Shown here in pieces: positions 48,820 to 59,035 of a stretch of 64,000 nucleotides of DNA; the stretch's first letter is position 1, and each line of letters opens with the position of its first letter. A program made the translations under genes and the position numbers. A model generated the notes under the pieces. It had not been told where the DNA came from and made no database searches. It saw only the letters and a program-made list of their open reading frames with translations. This DNA is from Hydrogenophaga sp. (GTDB lineage: Bacteria; Pseudomonadota; Gammaproteobacteria; Burkholderiales; Burkholderiaceae_C). The stretch lies in assembly GCF_011390835.1 (NCBI RefSeq), contig NZ_JAABRQ010000003.1, forward strand, positions 1 to 64,000, written 5' to 3'.

Positions 48820-51800
48820 TCAGGCCTCCGCTGCCACCCTGGCGTAGTGTGCGATCAGCCCAAGCAACTCGTCTTCCGAATAGGGCTTGCCCAAGTAGTG
48901 GTCGACGCCCAGTGCACGCGCATGTTCGCGGTGTTTCTCGGCAATGCGTGAGGTGATCATGATCACCGGCAGGTCCGAAAGGCGTGGATCGCTGCGGATG
49001 TTGCGCACCAGGTCGAAGCCGTCCATACGCGGCATTTCGATGTCCGACAGCACCACAGTGGGCCGCTCCTGCTGAAGCTTCTCCAGTGCCTGCAGGCCGT
49101 CGGCCGCCAGTGTGACGCGGTAGCCCTCGCGCACCAGCAGGCGCTGCGTGACCCGGCGCACGGTGATGGAGTCGTCCACCACCAGCACCTGCGGCACGGC
49201 GCTGATCGCCAGTGCAGCGGCTACATCGCCGTCCGCTTCCAGCACCTCGGTCTGGCGCTGCTCCTTGACCCACGCCGGCACTTGGGCGCCGTACACCGTG
49301 GCCAGCGCCACCGGGTTGTAGATCAGGGCCACGGCACCGGATGCGAGCACCGACATACCGGCCAGACCCGGCAGCCGTGAGAGCTGCGGTCCGAGGTTCT
49401 TCACCACCACTTCCTGGTTGCCCAGCACCTCGTCAACGTGCATCGCCACGCGCTGTGCCGCGCTTCGGAAGATCACTACCGGCAGTGTGCGACCCGCATG
49501 CTCCCGACTGGTCGGCGATGACTGCAGCAGCGCACCCGCCCAGTAGAACGGCACGGCTTCCCCGGCCACCGGCAGGCTGCCGCTTTCGTAGGCGCGTGCC
49601 AGCTCCTCCGGCGTGACGCGGCGCACCACCTCGACCAGCGTGGAAGGCACACCAAAGGCAAGCGCGCCAGCGCGCACCATCACAACCTGAGTCACCGCCG
49701 TGGTCAAGGGCAGCATGAGCTTGAAGCGGGTTCCTTGGCCAGGCTGCGATTGGGTTTCGATGCGGCCACCGAGAGCGACCACATCTGCACGCACCACATC
49801 CATGCCAATGCCTCGACCAGCCAGCGAGGAGGTTTCGCTCGCCGTGCTGAGGCCAGGCGTAAAGATCAGCTGGGCCGCTTCGTCATCATTCAGGCTGGCG
49901 GTGTCGGTAGCCAGACCGAGCGAGGCCGCCCGTTCTCGGATGCGGCCAAGGTCGAGTCCGGCGCCGTCGTCGCTGAAGACAACTGACACGTCGTTGAGCT
50001 CCTGGCTCAAGCGGATGTCGATGCGGCCTTCGCTGGACTTGCCTGCGGCTAGCCGGTCTTCCGGTCGCTCGATGCCGTGTACCACGCAATTGCGCAGCAG
50101 GTGCTCGAAGGCTGCGGTCATACGGTCCAGCACACCCCGGTCCATTTCGATGTTGCCGCCGGTGATGTCGAGGCGAACCTGCTTACCAGTTTCTTTGGAT
50201 GCCTGACGCACAACGCGGTACAGCCGCTCCGAAATGCCTTCGAATTCCACCATGCGCGTGCGCAGCAGGTCGCGCTGCAATTCGCGCGTCTGGCGCCCCT
50301 GGGCCACCAGGCTGTCTTCGGTGGCTTCCACCGCGCGCTGCAGGTTGCGCTGCACCGTGGCTACGTCGTTGACCGACTCGGCCATCATGCGGGTGATCTC
50401 CTGCACCCGGGTGAAGCGGTCGAACTCCAGCGGATCAAAAGACTGCTCGGCGTCGCGGGCCTGGGCCAGGCGCGACTGCATCTGGGTCTCGGCCTGCAGC
50501 TCCATGTCGCGCAGCTGCTGGCGCAGCCGGTCGAGGTTGCCGGTTAGTTCCTTGAGCGAGCCGCGCAGCGTCACCAGCTCGGACTCCATGCGCGTGCGGC
50601 TGATCATGACCTCGCCTGCCTGGTTCACCAGTCGGTCCAGCAGCTCAGGCCGCACCCGCACCGCCGCACCGGCGCGGGACGGCGCCAGCACCGGCTGGGC
50701 CGGCAGCGTCAGGCCTTGCAGACCGGTTGCGGACTCGACCGGAGCCGGGGCCACCGGGCTGGCCGTGGCCGGCTCGGCGTCGCCCACTGACGGCGCATCG
50801 GCGGTAGGCGCGACCTGCTCGGGAGCTGTCTGCACCACGTCCCGGGTTTCGGGGCTGGTTTGGCGCAGCAGCTCAAAACGCGCCTCGATGGCGTCGAAGG
50901 CAGTTTGCACCGGCTCCAGGTCCGCACCGCGTTGCACATCCGAGCCCATGCGCTCGACCGTGGTCTCCATGCGGTGGGTCATTTCACCCAGCCGCAGAGC
51001 ACCGGCGAGCCGAGCACTGCCTTTGAGAGTGTGCAGGTTGCGCAGCACCTCGGCGCGCGCGCTGGCGTTGTCCGGGCGAGCCACCCACTGGCGAAGGGCG
51101 CCGCCCAGCTGGGGCAGCAGCTCCTGCGCCTCTTCGGCAAAGATGGGGAAGAGGTCAACGTCGATGGTATCCAGCGCGTCGATGTCGTCGTCGATGTCCT
51201 GCACCGGTCCCCGAACGCCGCCCTCCCCCGCGGGCAGACCCGCGAACACGGTGGCCGGTTCGGCAAAGGCGGAAGGCTCGAAGTCGGGCAAGGTTCGAGT
51301 GGGTTCGCTGGCAGGCGAGGCTGCCGCATCGCCCCATTGGGTGGAGATCTCGATGTCCAGACCGTCTGCCGACTCCGCGCCGGCATCGGCCTGCGACTCG
51401 GGCAGGGGCTCGTGCACCACCAGGTGCAGGGCAGCCAGTAAGTCGGGATTCGGCTCCTTGAGGAAGCCAGCGGCAAACTGGTGCAGCAGGCGCCGGATGT
51501 CCTCGGAAGCGTCGACAAACAGCTGGGCCACCTCGGGTGTCGCCACCCAGCCGGCGCGCTGGTGCTGGCGCACGGTATCGATGGCGTGCTCCAGCGCGCG
51601 GGCAATGCCCGACAGCGGCTGGAAACCCACAGCGGCAGAGCTACCCGCCAGCGAATGGGCCAACGACTCGGCCTGCGCAGGCGCTGCTTCGTGGCGCTCC
51701 AGCGCCCACTCCGCTAGCTCGGTGCACAGGCGGCGAGACCACTCATCGGCCTCGTTCAGATACACGTTGTACAGCTTGATGCCGATGCGTAGCGGTCCAA

Positions 51801-54800
51801 TGACCTTGGTCTGCTCGTCGGCCATCTCGTCTGGGCTCTCTGCCATCGCCTGCTCGATCTCGGCAGGCGCTTCGACGGACTCGGGCGGCACCGAGGCCTC
51901 GACAGGTATGTCATCGCTCAGCTGGGGCAGCTCGGTCGGCGGTTCGACCCCGTCGCCCGCGACATTCACCGGTTCGGAGGCATCCGGTGCGTCCAGCGGG
52001 ATATCGTCGAATATCGACGCGGCGGTCTGGTCAGCGATTTCAGGCAGCTGCTCAGCAGCAGCTTCCTCATCCACCGCTGGCGTGCCAAGCGCCTTGGCGC
52101 TCAAGGCCGACAGGCTGCCGAAGTCGATGTCGTCGAGCATCGCCGGCAACGGCGTGGCGGCAGGCGGTTCGACAGCATCGGCGTCGGCCATCAGCGGATC
52201 GGTACCCAGGCTTGGCAAGTCTTCTGAAGGCACTTCGTCCTGTGTCGCAGCGGCGGCCTCGGCGAAATTGATCTCGGGCGTCTCATCCGATGCTGGCAGC
52301 GGCAGGTCGACATCAAGGTCCACATCCGGAACGTCTGCCCGTGATTCGACCGAGGACTCAGCCGTGGTCTTGTCTGCGGCATCGGTCGAATCGATGGCAG
52401 GATCGACCTCGACCGGAACCTCGCCCGAAACGGGTGTGGGCACAGGTTCCGCCTGGGGGAATGGCTGCAACGGCAGGTAACGCGCCTCGTTGCGCCAGGC
52501 TTCGGCGCTGGCGCGAAACGGTGCGGCACTCCAGCCCGCATCGCGCTGGCCGGCAATGTCTTCGACCCAGCGGACAAAGGCCTGCATGGCTTCTTGCGAC
52601 AGGTCCAGCAGCTCGCTGCGGGCGGGGCGTTGCTCGGCCAGCGCGGCATTGAGCATTTGCTCCATCGCCCAGCCCGCTTCGCCAAACTCGTTCAGGCCCA
52701 CCATGCGGGAGCTGCCTTTGAGGGTGTGGAAAGCGCGCCGCAGCGTGGTCATGCTCTCCAGGTCGGCGGGCTGTTCCCGCAACTGGGTGACCGCCCCCAG
52801 GCCATTGCCCACCACCTCGCGTGCCTCTTCCAGGAAGATGTCGAGCAAATCGTCTTCGTCGTCTTCGCTCACCAGCGACACCGGATGCGGCTCTTCCGTC
52901 TTGGGGGACGAGGCCTGGCTCAGGTCGACTAAGGCCCGGGCACCCGCTTCGGCGTCCTGGCTGGCCACCGCCTGGGCAGCATCGCGCGCGGCGCGAGCCA
53001 CACCGGTCTGATCGGCCAGCGAGGCCTGGTTGGCCAGGTGATCTAGCTGCTCGGTGAGGTCGGCCAGGTTGGTGTCGCCCTGGGCGTCTTCGACCAAGCG
53101 CTGAAGGCCTGCGCTGATGTCTTCCGCGTCCTGCTGCCTGGGCTTGCCGCCAGACACCGGCGTGTCGTGCCGACCCATCAGGGGCAGCAACTCGCCTTTT
53201 TCTTCATCAAAGACAAACAGTTTTTTGGCCAGCGCAGGCTGGTAATTGAGCATGTCCACCAGGAAGCTCAATGCGCTCAAATTGTTGCCCAAGTGTTGGA
53301 AGGTGCCAGCCTCTCGGGCTTGCACCTCGTCCACTTCGGTGTCGAGGATTTCGTCGACGGTGGCGCGCATCCGGGCCACCGTCTGCACCGCCTGGTCCAT
53401 GCCCAGCACCGACAGCACGCCGCGCATCTGCGCCAGCTGAGACACAGCCACATGCAGACCCGCCTTTTCGCCCGGAAAACGAAAAAACTGGTCGAGCGAC
53501 TTCTCAGCCTCACCGAGCGACACCTTGAGTTCACCGACCACGCTGCCCATGGTCTGGCGATCGCTCACGCGACGGTAAAGCTGCTCCATCCAGGCATCGA
53601 GCGGCTGAGCTGGAGCCCCGGAGAGCACCCCTTCGAGCCGCTCGGCCAGGGCCTGGGTGCGCAGCGTCATCTCTTCGTCGTTCGGATCGAAGTCCTCGAA
53701 CGCCGCCTCCAGGTACAAGGTGGTCGTGGCCACTTCCATCGCCAGTTCGGCACTCACACCGCCCGCTTCATGGGTGGCGACGTCCGCCGCCTTGACCAGT
53801 GCGCGAGCCAGCACGGTGCTGGCCGGGTGCAGCTTGAGCAGGGAATCCCCGATCAGGCCGATCTGGTCCTGCACCTGGCGCGCCCGGCTGGAGTCCCCAC
53901 CGGAGAACAGCGACCAGGCTTCCTTGGCCGCCTGGATGCGCTTGCGTGCCTGCACCAGCACAGCAGGGTCGTAGCGCCCCAGCGTGGCTTGGTGGTAGTC
54001 AACCGCATGGGTGTCGTTGAAGCCGAAGGCCTGGCGAACAGCGATCAGATGCGGCGTTTTTTCTGCCGAAGCGCCGCTGGCCTGGGCGCAGAAGAAAAGC
54101 AGATCGCGCAACAGCGTCTCGGACACCTGGGTCTGCCCTTGGGCGAAAGTGGCAAACTGAAGTAGGGTGCGGGACGCAGCGCGCTTGACGAACACGTCGG
54201 GCACCAGCAGCTGGTGGGACACGGCCTCGAAAAAGCCGGCGGCCACGCGCCAGAAGGTGGAGGCGCGCGGTGCGGCGGCGCCTGCCGAAAGGCCAACACA
54301 CAATTTGGTCAGTTGCTGGGCCGAGGCTGGGCTATGGGTCTTGACCAGCAACAACACCAGACGGTCAAACAGCGAGCGCATCGGCGCGTCGCAGCGCAGC
54401 TCGGTGACCCCGGTGGCAGCGGGCAGGTCCACGCCGTGTTGATCAAAAGACCAGAGATCGGCCGGGTGCACACGCTCAGCTGCAGCCAGCTCCTGCACCT
54501 CGCGGTACTGGGCGAACAGGGCCACCGGCTGCACCAGCTTGTTATTGAGCACCGCTTCGAGGTACTCGATGAGCGCAAAACTGGCGCGCTCCACGGTGCT
54601 GGCTGCGGCCGGGGTACAGACCTCGGGACGCTGCACAAAGCGCTGCACCGCGGCTTCCATCGCGCGGAGTACCTGCGCAGGCGGCGCCAGGCCGACCATT
54701 TCCAGTGCGCCCACGGCCTGATGCAACTGCTGGCGCGCCATGCGCAGCGAGCCGGGATCCACCGCCTCCAGGTCACTCGAGCGAGACTGTTCGGTCTCGC

Positions 54801-54978
54801 GCACATAGCGCTTGATGGCCTTGTTGGCGTTGTCCAGCGATTTGCGAAGTTCCTCAAAGACCCAGGCCAACGGACCGAGGTCGGCCAGCGGTGCGTCCGG
54901 CTGCAGGCTGTCGGTGGCGGTGTCGAGCATGGTCTTCGGGGCTTCCTGGTCTTGGGGGCGGCGCGCGGCGCCGCTCAA
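48820..54978 (-). CDS. chpA: ChpA/PilL hybrid chemotaxis histidine kinase with multiple Hpt, CheA, CheW-like and receiver domains
   Basis: Hpt HTLKGSSRMVG, HSLAGSSAAVG, HTLKGSARLAG; HATPase and C-terminal receiver VLVVDDSITVRR; alternative start 54930. Confidence 0.93.
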   Translation of the reverse strand: MSGAARRPQDQEAPKTMLDTATDSLQPDAPLADLGPLAWVFEELRKSLDNANKAIKRYVRETEQSRSSDLEAVDPGSLRMARQQLHQAVGALEMVGLAPPAQVLRAMEAAVQRFVQRPEVCTPAAASTVERASFALIEYLEAVLNNKLVQPVALFAQYREVQELAAAERVHPADLWSFDQHGVDLPAATGVTELRCDAPMRSLFDRLVLLLVKTHSPASAQQLTKLCVGLSAGAAAPRASTFWRVAAGFFEAVSHQLLVPDVFVKRAASRTLLQFATFAQGQTQVSETLLRDLLFFCAQASGASAEKTPHLIAVRQAFGFNDTHAVDYHQATLGRYDPAVLVQARKRIQAAKEAWSLFSGGDSSRARQVQDQIGLIGDSLLKLHPASTVLARALVKAADVATHEAGGVSAELAMEVATTTLYLEAAFEDFDPNDEEMTLRTQALAERLEGVLSGAPAQPLDAWMEQLYRRVSDRQTMGSVVGELKVSLGEAEKSLDQFFRFPGEKAGLHVAVSQLAQMRGVLSVLGMDQAVQTVARMRATVDEILDTEVDEVQAREAGTFQHLGNNLSALSFLVDMLNYQPALAKKLFVFDEEKGELLPLMGRHDTPVSGGKPRQQDAEDISAGLQRLVEDAQGDTNLADLTEQLDHLANQASLADQTGVARAARDAAQAVASQDAEAGARALVDLSQASSPKTEEPHPVSLVSEDDEDDLLDIFLEEAREVVGNGLGAVTQLREQPADLESMTTLRRAFHTLKGSSRMVGLNEFGEAGWAMEQMLNAALAEQRPARSELLDLSQEAMQAFVRWVEDIAGQRDAGWSAAPFRASAEAWRNEARYLPLQPFPQAEPVPTPVSGEVPVEVDPAIDSTDAADKTTAESSVESRADVPDVDLDVDLPLPASDETPEINFAEAAAATQDEVPSEDLPSLGTDPLMADADAVEPPAATPLPAMLDDIDFGSLSALSAKALGTPAVDEEAAAEQLPEIADQTAASIFDDIPLDAPDASEPVNVAGDGVEPPTELPQLSDDIPVEASVPPESVEAPAEIEQAMAESPDEMADEQTKVIGPLRIGIKLYNVYLNEADEWSRRLCTELAEWALERHEAAPAQAESLAHSLAGSSAAVGFQPLSGIARALEHAIDTVRQHQRAGWVATPEVAQLFVDASEDIRRLLHQFAAGFLKEPNPDLLAALHLVVHEPLPESQADAGAESADGLDIEISTQWGDAAASPASEPTRTLPDFEPSAFAEPATVFAGLPAGEGGVRGPVQDIDDDIDALDTIDVDLFPIFAEEAQELLPQLGGALRQWVARPDNASARAEVLRNLHTLKGSARLAGALRLGEMTHRMETTVERMGSDVQRGADLEPVQTAFDAIEARFELLRQTSPETRDVVQTAPEQVAPTADAPSVGDAEPATASPVAPAPVESATGLQGLTLPAQPVLAPSRAGAAVRVRPELLDRLVNQAGEVMISRTRMESELVTLRGSLKELTGNLDRLRQQLRDMELQAETQMQSRLAQARDAEQSFDPLEFDRFTRVQEITRMMAESVNDVATVQRNLQRAVEATEDSLVAQGRQTRELQRDLLRTRMVEFEGISERLYRVVRQASKETGKQVRLDITGGNIEMDRGVLDRMTAAFEHLLRNCVVHGIERPEDRLAAGKSSEGRIDIRLSQELNDVSVVFSDDGAGLDLGRIRERAASLGLATDTASLNDDEAAQLIFTPGLSTASETSSLAGRGIGMDVVRADVVALGGRIETQSQPGQGTRFKLMLPLTTAVTQVVMVRAGALAFGVPSTLVEVVRRVTPEELARAYESGSLPVAGEAVPFYWAGALLQSSPTSREHAGRTLPVVIFRSAAQRVAMHVDEVLGNQEVVVKNLGPQLSRLPGLAGMSVLASGAVALIYNPVALATVYGAQVPAWVKEQRQTEVLEADGDVAAALAISAVPQVLVVDDSITVRRVTQRLLVREGYRVTLAADGLQALEKLQQERPTVVLSDIEMPRMDGFDLVRNIRSDPRLSDLPVIMITSRIAEKHREHARALGVDHYLGKPYSEDELLGLIAHYARVAAEA

Positions 54979-57242
54979 GCAATCTTGAATCGGGCAACCG
55001 ACTGGCGCAGTTCTTCGGCCATGGCCGAGAGCTCACGCACCTGCTGGGCGGTGGAGCGCGTGCCCTCACCGGTCTGCTCAGTCACCGCAAAAATGTGCTG
55101 GATGTTGCCCGCCACCTCGTTGGCCTGTTCGGCTTCGCGGGAGGTGGCGCTTGAGATCTGCTCAATAAGTTCAGCCAGTCGGCGAGACACGCGGTCGATC
55201 TCGGTCAGTGCACCACCTGCGTTGTCCGACAGCTTCGCCCCTTCGACCACCCCCTGGGTGGAGCGTTCCATGGCGGCCACCGCGTCCTGCGTGTCGGTCT
55301 GAATCGCCTTCACGAGCGCCGAGATCTGGCGCGTGGCGTCGGCTGAGCGCTCGGCCAGCCGCTGCACCTCTTCAGCCACCACCGAGAAGCCTCGACCGGC
55401 TTCACCAGCGGAAGCGGCCTGGATGGCGGCGTTGAGCGCCAGCACGTTGGTCTGTTCAGTGATGTCCGAAATCAGTTCAGTGATCTCACCAATTTCCTGT
55501 GACGACTCGCCCAGCCGTTTGATGCGCTTGGAGGTTTCCTGGATCTGGTCGCGGATGGCGTTCATACCGCCGATGGCGTCCTGCACCGCCTGCAGACCGG
55601 ACTCGGCGGCCTGCAGCGAAACGCGCGCCACCTGGGCCGACTCCTGCGCCTGACCCGACACCTGGTTGATGCGTTGCGCCATGTCCACCACTGACTGGCC
55701 GGTTTCACGGATCTCGCGCAGCTGTTCGTTGGACGCCGCCAGCAGCTCGGTAGAGGTGCTCTCCACCGCCGAGGTAGTTTGCGCCACGCGCGTAGCAGTG
55801 GCCTGCACGTTGCCCACCAGGGAGCGCAGCTCTTCGACCGTGTAGTTCACCGAGTCGGCAATGGCGCCGGTGATGTCTTCGGTCACCGTGGCTTCCTGGG
55901 TCAGGTCGCCTTCGGCCACCGTCTGCAATTCGTTCATCAGCCGGAGAATGGCGGCCTGGTTGGCATCGTTCACCCGCTTGGCGTCCTGCTCCATGGACTC
56001 GGCCGCCAGACGCTGGTTTTCAGCCATGAGCTGTCGCTGGCGGCTGTCCTGCAGACGCACATAACCCAGACCCACACCGCTGACCAGCGCCAGCAGCGCA
56101 GGCAACAGCAGCGCGAGCAACTGAGCGCCACCCAGACCCGAGCCTGCCGACACCCCCTCCTGCACCTTTTGCAAACCCAGGCGCAGCGGCTCACTGTCGG
56201 TGATGATGCTGGCCTGCGCTTCGCGCGCCGAAACAAGGCCTTGCAGGTTGCCGAGAATGGCACCAGCTTCGGTGCGGGTCTGTTCGTACAGTGCCAGCAG
56301 GGCTTCGAGCCGCTCACGCACCTGTGGGTCGCGTGAGGGCGAAAGCCGCAACTCTTCGCTACCCTTGAGCAGACCTTCGGACACTTCCTTAAAGGTATTG
56401 AGATCCTTGCCGAGCAAGAACACCGCCTCGGGGCTCACCCCCTCCATGGTCAGGAATTCGTTGGCTGATTTGCCTATGCGCTGAGTCAGCATCACCAGCT
56501 GGCCAGACGCCGAGATCTCGGCGGCCGGCGCGTTTTGCTGCAGCTTGAGCGAGGACACGGTCTCGGCGATCTCCAGCAGATCGGACGACTGGCGGTTGAT
56601 GGTGCGCAACGCGGTACCTACCTGGGTCAGGATTTCCTGCTGCGCCAGCACTGCCGCAGCGTTAGCCTCAGCCTGATCGACCTTGGGCATCAGAGCATCC
56701 AGCTCAGCCGCGAGGCCACCACTCAGAGGGTCAAGCCCGAGCTCGGCGTCACCCTGTTTGAGCCCGCGCAGGTTGCGAGCCAGCACCTCGGCGCTTTCTT
56801 TCACCTCTGGAAAAGCGGATTCGCTGCCAATCAGCGCCTGAGACACGCTCTTGGCCAGCCGCTGCGACTGCATCAGCGCCTGACCGCTCGCAGCCACCTG
56901 CTGGCTGGCCTTGTCGGTCTGGTTGAGCACGTAGGCCGCCGCACCCACCAGCAGCAGTAGGCTGACGCCGAGCACGGTCAGCAGGGTGCGCTGGTGCTGG
57001 TCGGCCGACTTGCGACCAAGCAGCGGCACGACCACAGTGCCCGCTTCGGACTCCGGTTCCAGGTCATCCGCGGCCAAGCGGCTTTCAACAAAATCGTCAC
57101 CGGCAGGATCCGGTGCCAGGCGAGCGGCTGCCACCTCGGCGAGGTCCTGCGTGGCCACATCATCGAGGTCCACCGCATCGGCGGACTTCTTCTTGAGCAG
57201 TCCCGAGAATCGATCTAGTGCGGCCATGAACTTACCTTCCAA
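54975..57242 (-). CDS. pilJ: Type IV pili methyl-accepting chemotaxis protein PilJ
   Basis: Duplicated PilJ sensor region, signalling hairpin EITELISDITEQTNVLALNAAIQAASAGEAGRGFSVVAEEVQRLAE. Confidence 0.94.
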   Translation of the reverse strand: MEGKFMAALDRFSGLLKKKSADAVDLDDVATQDLAEVAAARLAPDPAGDDFVESRLAADDLEPESEAGTVVVPLLGRKSADQHQRTLLTVLGVSLLLLVGAAAYVLNQTDKASQQVAASGQALMQSQRLAKSVSQALIGSESAFPEVKESAEVLARNLRGLKQGDAELGLDPLSGGLAAELDALMPKVDQAEANAAAVLAQQEILTQVGTALRTINRQSSDLLEIAETVSSLKLQQNAPAAEISASGQLVMLTQRIGKSANEFLTMEGVSPEAVFLLGKDLNTFKEVSEGLLKGSEELRLSPSRDPQVRERLEALLALYEQTRTEAGAILGNLQGLVSAREAQASIITDSEPLRLGLQKVQEGVSAGSGLGGAQLLALLLPALLALVSGVGLGYVRLQDSRQRQLMAENQRLAAESMEQDAKRVNDANQAAILRLMNELQTVAEGDLTQEATVTEDITGAIADSVNYTVEELRSLVGNVQATATRVAQTTSAVESTSTELLAASNEQLREIRETGQSVVDMAQRINQVSGQAQESAQVARVSLQAAESGLQAVQDAIGGMNAIRDQIQETSKRIKRLGESSQEIGEITELISDITEQTNVLALNAAIQAASAGEAGRGFSVVAEEVQRLAERSADATRQISALVKAIQTDTQDAVAAMERSTQGVVEGAKLSDNAGGALTEIDRVSRRLAELIEQISSATSREAEQANEVAGNIQHIFAVTEQTGEGTRSTAQQVRELSAMAEELRQSVARFKIA

Positions 57243-57293
57243 CGGAAAAACATCAAAAAACGGACGCCGGACACCCGGCAGACGGTGCGTGTA

Positions 57294-57830
57294 TCAGGCC
57301 GCAATGGCCATGAATTCGGGTTCGGTCGACAGGGCCTGCAGATCCAGCTCTTGCCAGGTCTGCCCCTGCGCGTCGACCAAGCGGTGACCAAAACAAGGCG
57401 GCGCGTCTTGGAGTCGATCATCCACCGCGGTGAACATAGCGGGGTTGCGCAAACCCAGCAGCCGATCGATCAGCAGCACGGCGTTGATACCGAGCGCTGT
57501 GTGCAAACTCACCATGCGCGAATCGGAGCTCACGCGCTCGCTCACGGGCGCCAGCGCAGATCCGCTACGATGAAGCAACGCGCCCAGGTCGATCACGCCC
57601 TGCAATCCGCCGCGCAGGCTGGCCACGCCGACGTACCAGGGTTTGGTGTACGGCACTTCCTGAACCGTTGACCAGGGAAAGATTTCGCCAGACTGAACCA
57701 GCGGCATAAGGTAGCGCTGACCGCCTGCCTCAACCGCCAGCCAGGATGCAGTGGCTACTTCAGATCGGGCTGCGGTCAGGCGTCGGGCCAGTCGTTCCTG
57801 CAGTTCCTTGAGTGACTGTCGGTTGGCCAT
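57294..57830 (-). CDS. pilI: CheW-like chemotaxis adaptor PilI
   Basis: CheW domain IFPWSTVQEVPYTKPWYVGVASLRGGLQGVIDLG. Confidence 0.9.
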   Translation of the reverse strand: MANRQSLKELQERLARRLTAARSEVATASWLAVEAGGQRYLMPLVQSGEIFPWSTVQEVPYTKPWYVGVASLRGGLQGVIDLGALLHRSGSALAPVSERVSSDSRMVSLHTALGINAVLLIDRLLGLRNPAMFTAVDDRLQDAPPCFGHRLVDAQGQTWQELDLQALSTEPEFMAIAA

Positions 57831-57869
57831 TCTGGGTGGTTCTTGATCGGTGGAGGACGCCTTCAGGCG

Positions 57870-58238
57870 TCAGCCCAGCGCCCGGATCTTGGACATCAGC
57901 TCTTCGGCATTGACCGGCTTGGTGACGTAATCACGCGCGCCCTGGCGCATGCCCCATACGCGGTCGGTTTCCTGATTCTTGCTGGTGCACATGATGATGG
58001 GAATGGACGAATACTGCGGGTCGCGGGAAATGGCTCGCGTCAACTGAAAGCCATTCTGACCGGGCATCACGACGTCCATCAGGATCAAGTCGGGCTTTCC
58101 CTCGCTGAGCCGACGAAAGGCCTCCTCGGCATTCTCGGCGGTACGCACCGTGTAGCCGTTTTTACCCAGTAAATCGCACAGCACCATCAACTCGGTCTTG
58201 GAGTCATCCACCACCAGCACGTTTTTGATCGACATCAC
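57870..58238 (-). CDS. pilH: Response regulator PilH
   Basis: Receiver domain VLVVDDSKTE, MDVVMPGQNGFQ, TKPVNAEEL. Confidence 0.9.
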   Translation of the reverse strand: MMSIKNVLVVDDSKTELMVLCDLLGKNGYTVRTAENAEEAFRRLSEGKPDLILMDVVMPGQNGFQLTRAISRDPQYSSIPIIMCTSKNQETDRVWGMRQGARDYVTKPVNAEELMSKIRALG

Positions 58239-58630
58239 AAGGCTCCAGTCAGGTTGGCACCAAATTGCTGCACGGCCTGCAGCAATTGATCTTTGGTGAA
58301 AGGTTTGGTGAGGTAATCTTGCGAGCCCACCATGCGGCCGCGGGCCTTGTCGAACACGCCGTCCTTGGACGACAGCATCACGACCGGGATGTTCGCAAAG
58401 CGCGCATTGCGTTTGATGATGGCGCAGGTCTGGTACCCGTCCAGGCGCGGCATGAGGATGTCGCAGAACACCAAGTCGGGCAGATAGTCGTTGATCTTGG
58501 CCAGAGCGTCAAAGCCGTCGTCGGCCAGCAGCACCTCGTGGCCGCCTTGCTTAAGGAAAATTTCCGCACTTCGTCGGATGGTGTTGCTGTCGTCCACCAC
58601 CAGGACCTTGTAGGTCGGACTGTTGCTCAC
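58235..58630 (-). CDS. pilG: Response regulator PilG
   Basis: Receiver domain VLVVDDSNTIRRSAE, CDILMPRLDGYQT, TKPFTKDQL; GTG start 58630. Confidence 0.9.
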   Translation of the reverse strand: MSNSPTYKVLVVDDSNTIRRSAEIFLKQGGHEVLLADDGFDALAKINDYLPDLVFCDILMPRLDGYQTCAIIKRNARFANIPVVMLSSKDGVFDKARGRMVGSQDYLTKPFTKDQLLQAVQQFGANLTGAL

Positions 58631-58717
58631 GATGGAATTACTCCTGTAAACGGGGGAACGCGGGGCTGTTTGACCCTCACGGCGTGCCCGGGAAGTGTCC
58701 TGGTTGAGCACACCACC

Positions 58718-58891
58718 TCAGATCTGCACCATTTCAAAATCTTCCTTGCGGGCGCCGCACTCGGGACAAACCCAGTTCATCGGCACGTCGGCCCAGGAGG
58801 TGCCTGCAACGATGCCATGCTCTGGATCGCCCGTGGCTTCATCGTAAATCCAGCCGCAAATCAGGCACATCCAAGTCTTGGTTTCGGTCAT
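58718..58891 (-). CDS. Rubredoxin
   Basis: 57 aa; CLICGWIYDEATGDPEHGIVAGTSWADVPMNWVCPECG. Confidence 0.96.
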   Translation of the reverse strand: MTETKTWMCLICGWIYDEATGDPEHGIVAGTSWADVPMNWVCPECGARKEDFEMVQI

Positions 58892-59035
58892 GGTCGCGGG
58901 GGTCGTTGTCTTAGAATCGCTGCATTGTATCGAGCCATCCCAAGCCAGCCGGTTGGATTGACCGCTGGTTTTCCCCATGCGACAGACGCGCATCCGGCTC
59001 TGTTTTTCCGCGCTCTGAACCTAAGAGCCACCGCC

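Noticed and set aside
50234-52480. 748-aa plus-strand ORF opposite chpA
   Set aside because: Ser/Ala/Arg-rich mirror translation of a GC-rich gene; lies antisense to well-supported ChpA domains and has no recognisable motif
59000-59035. TPP riboswitch before thiD
   Set aside because: The thiD-rubredoxin intergenic region is too short and lacks TPP aptamer conserved blocks
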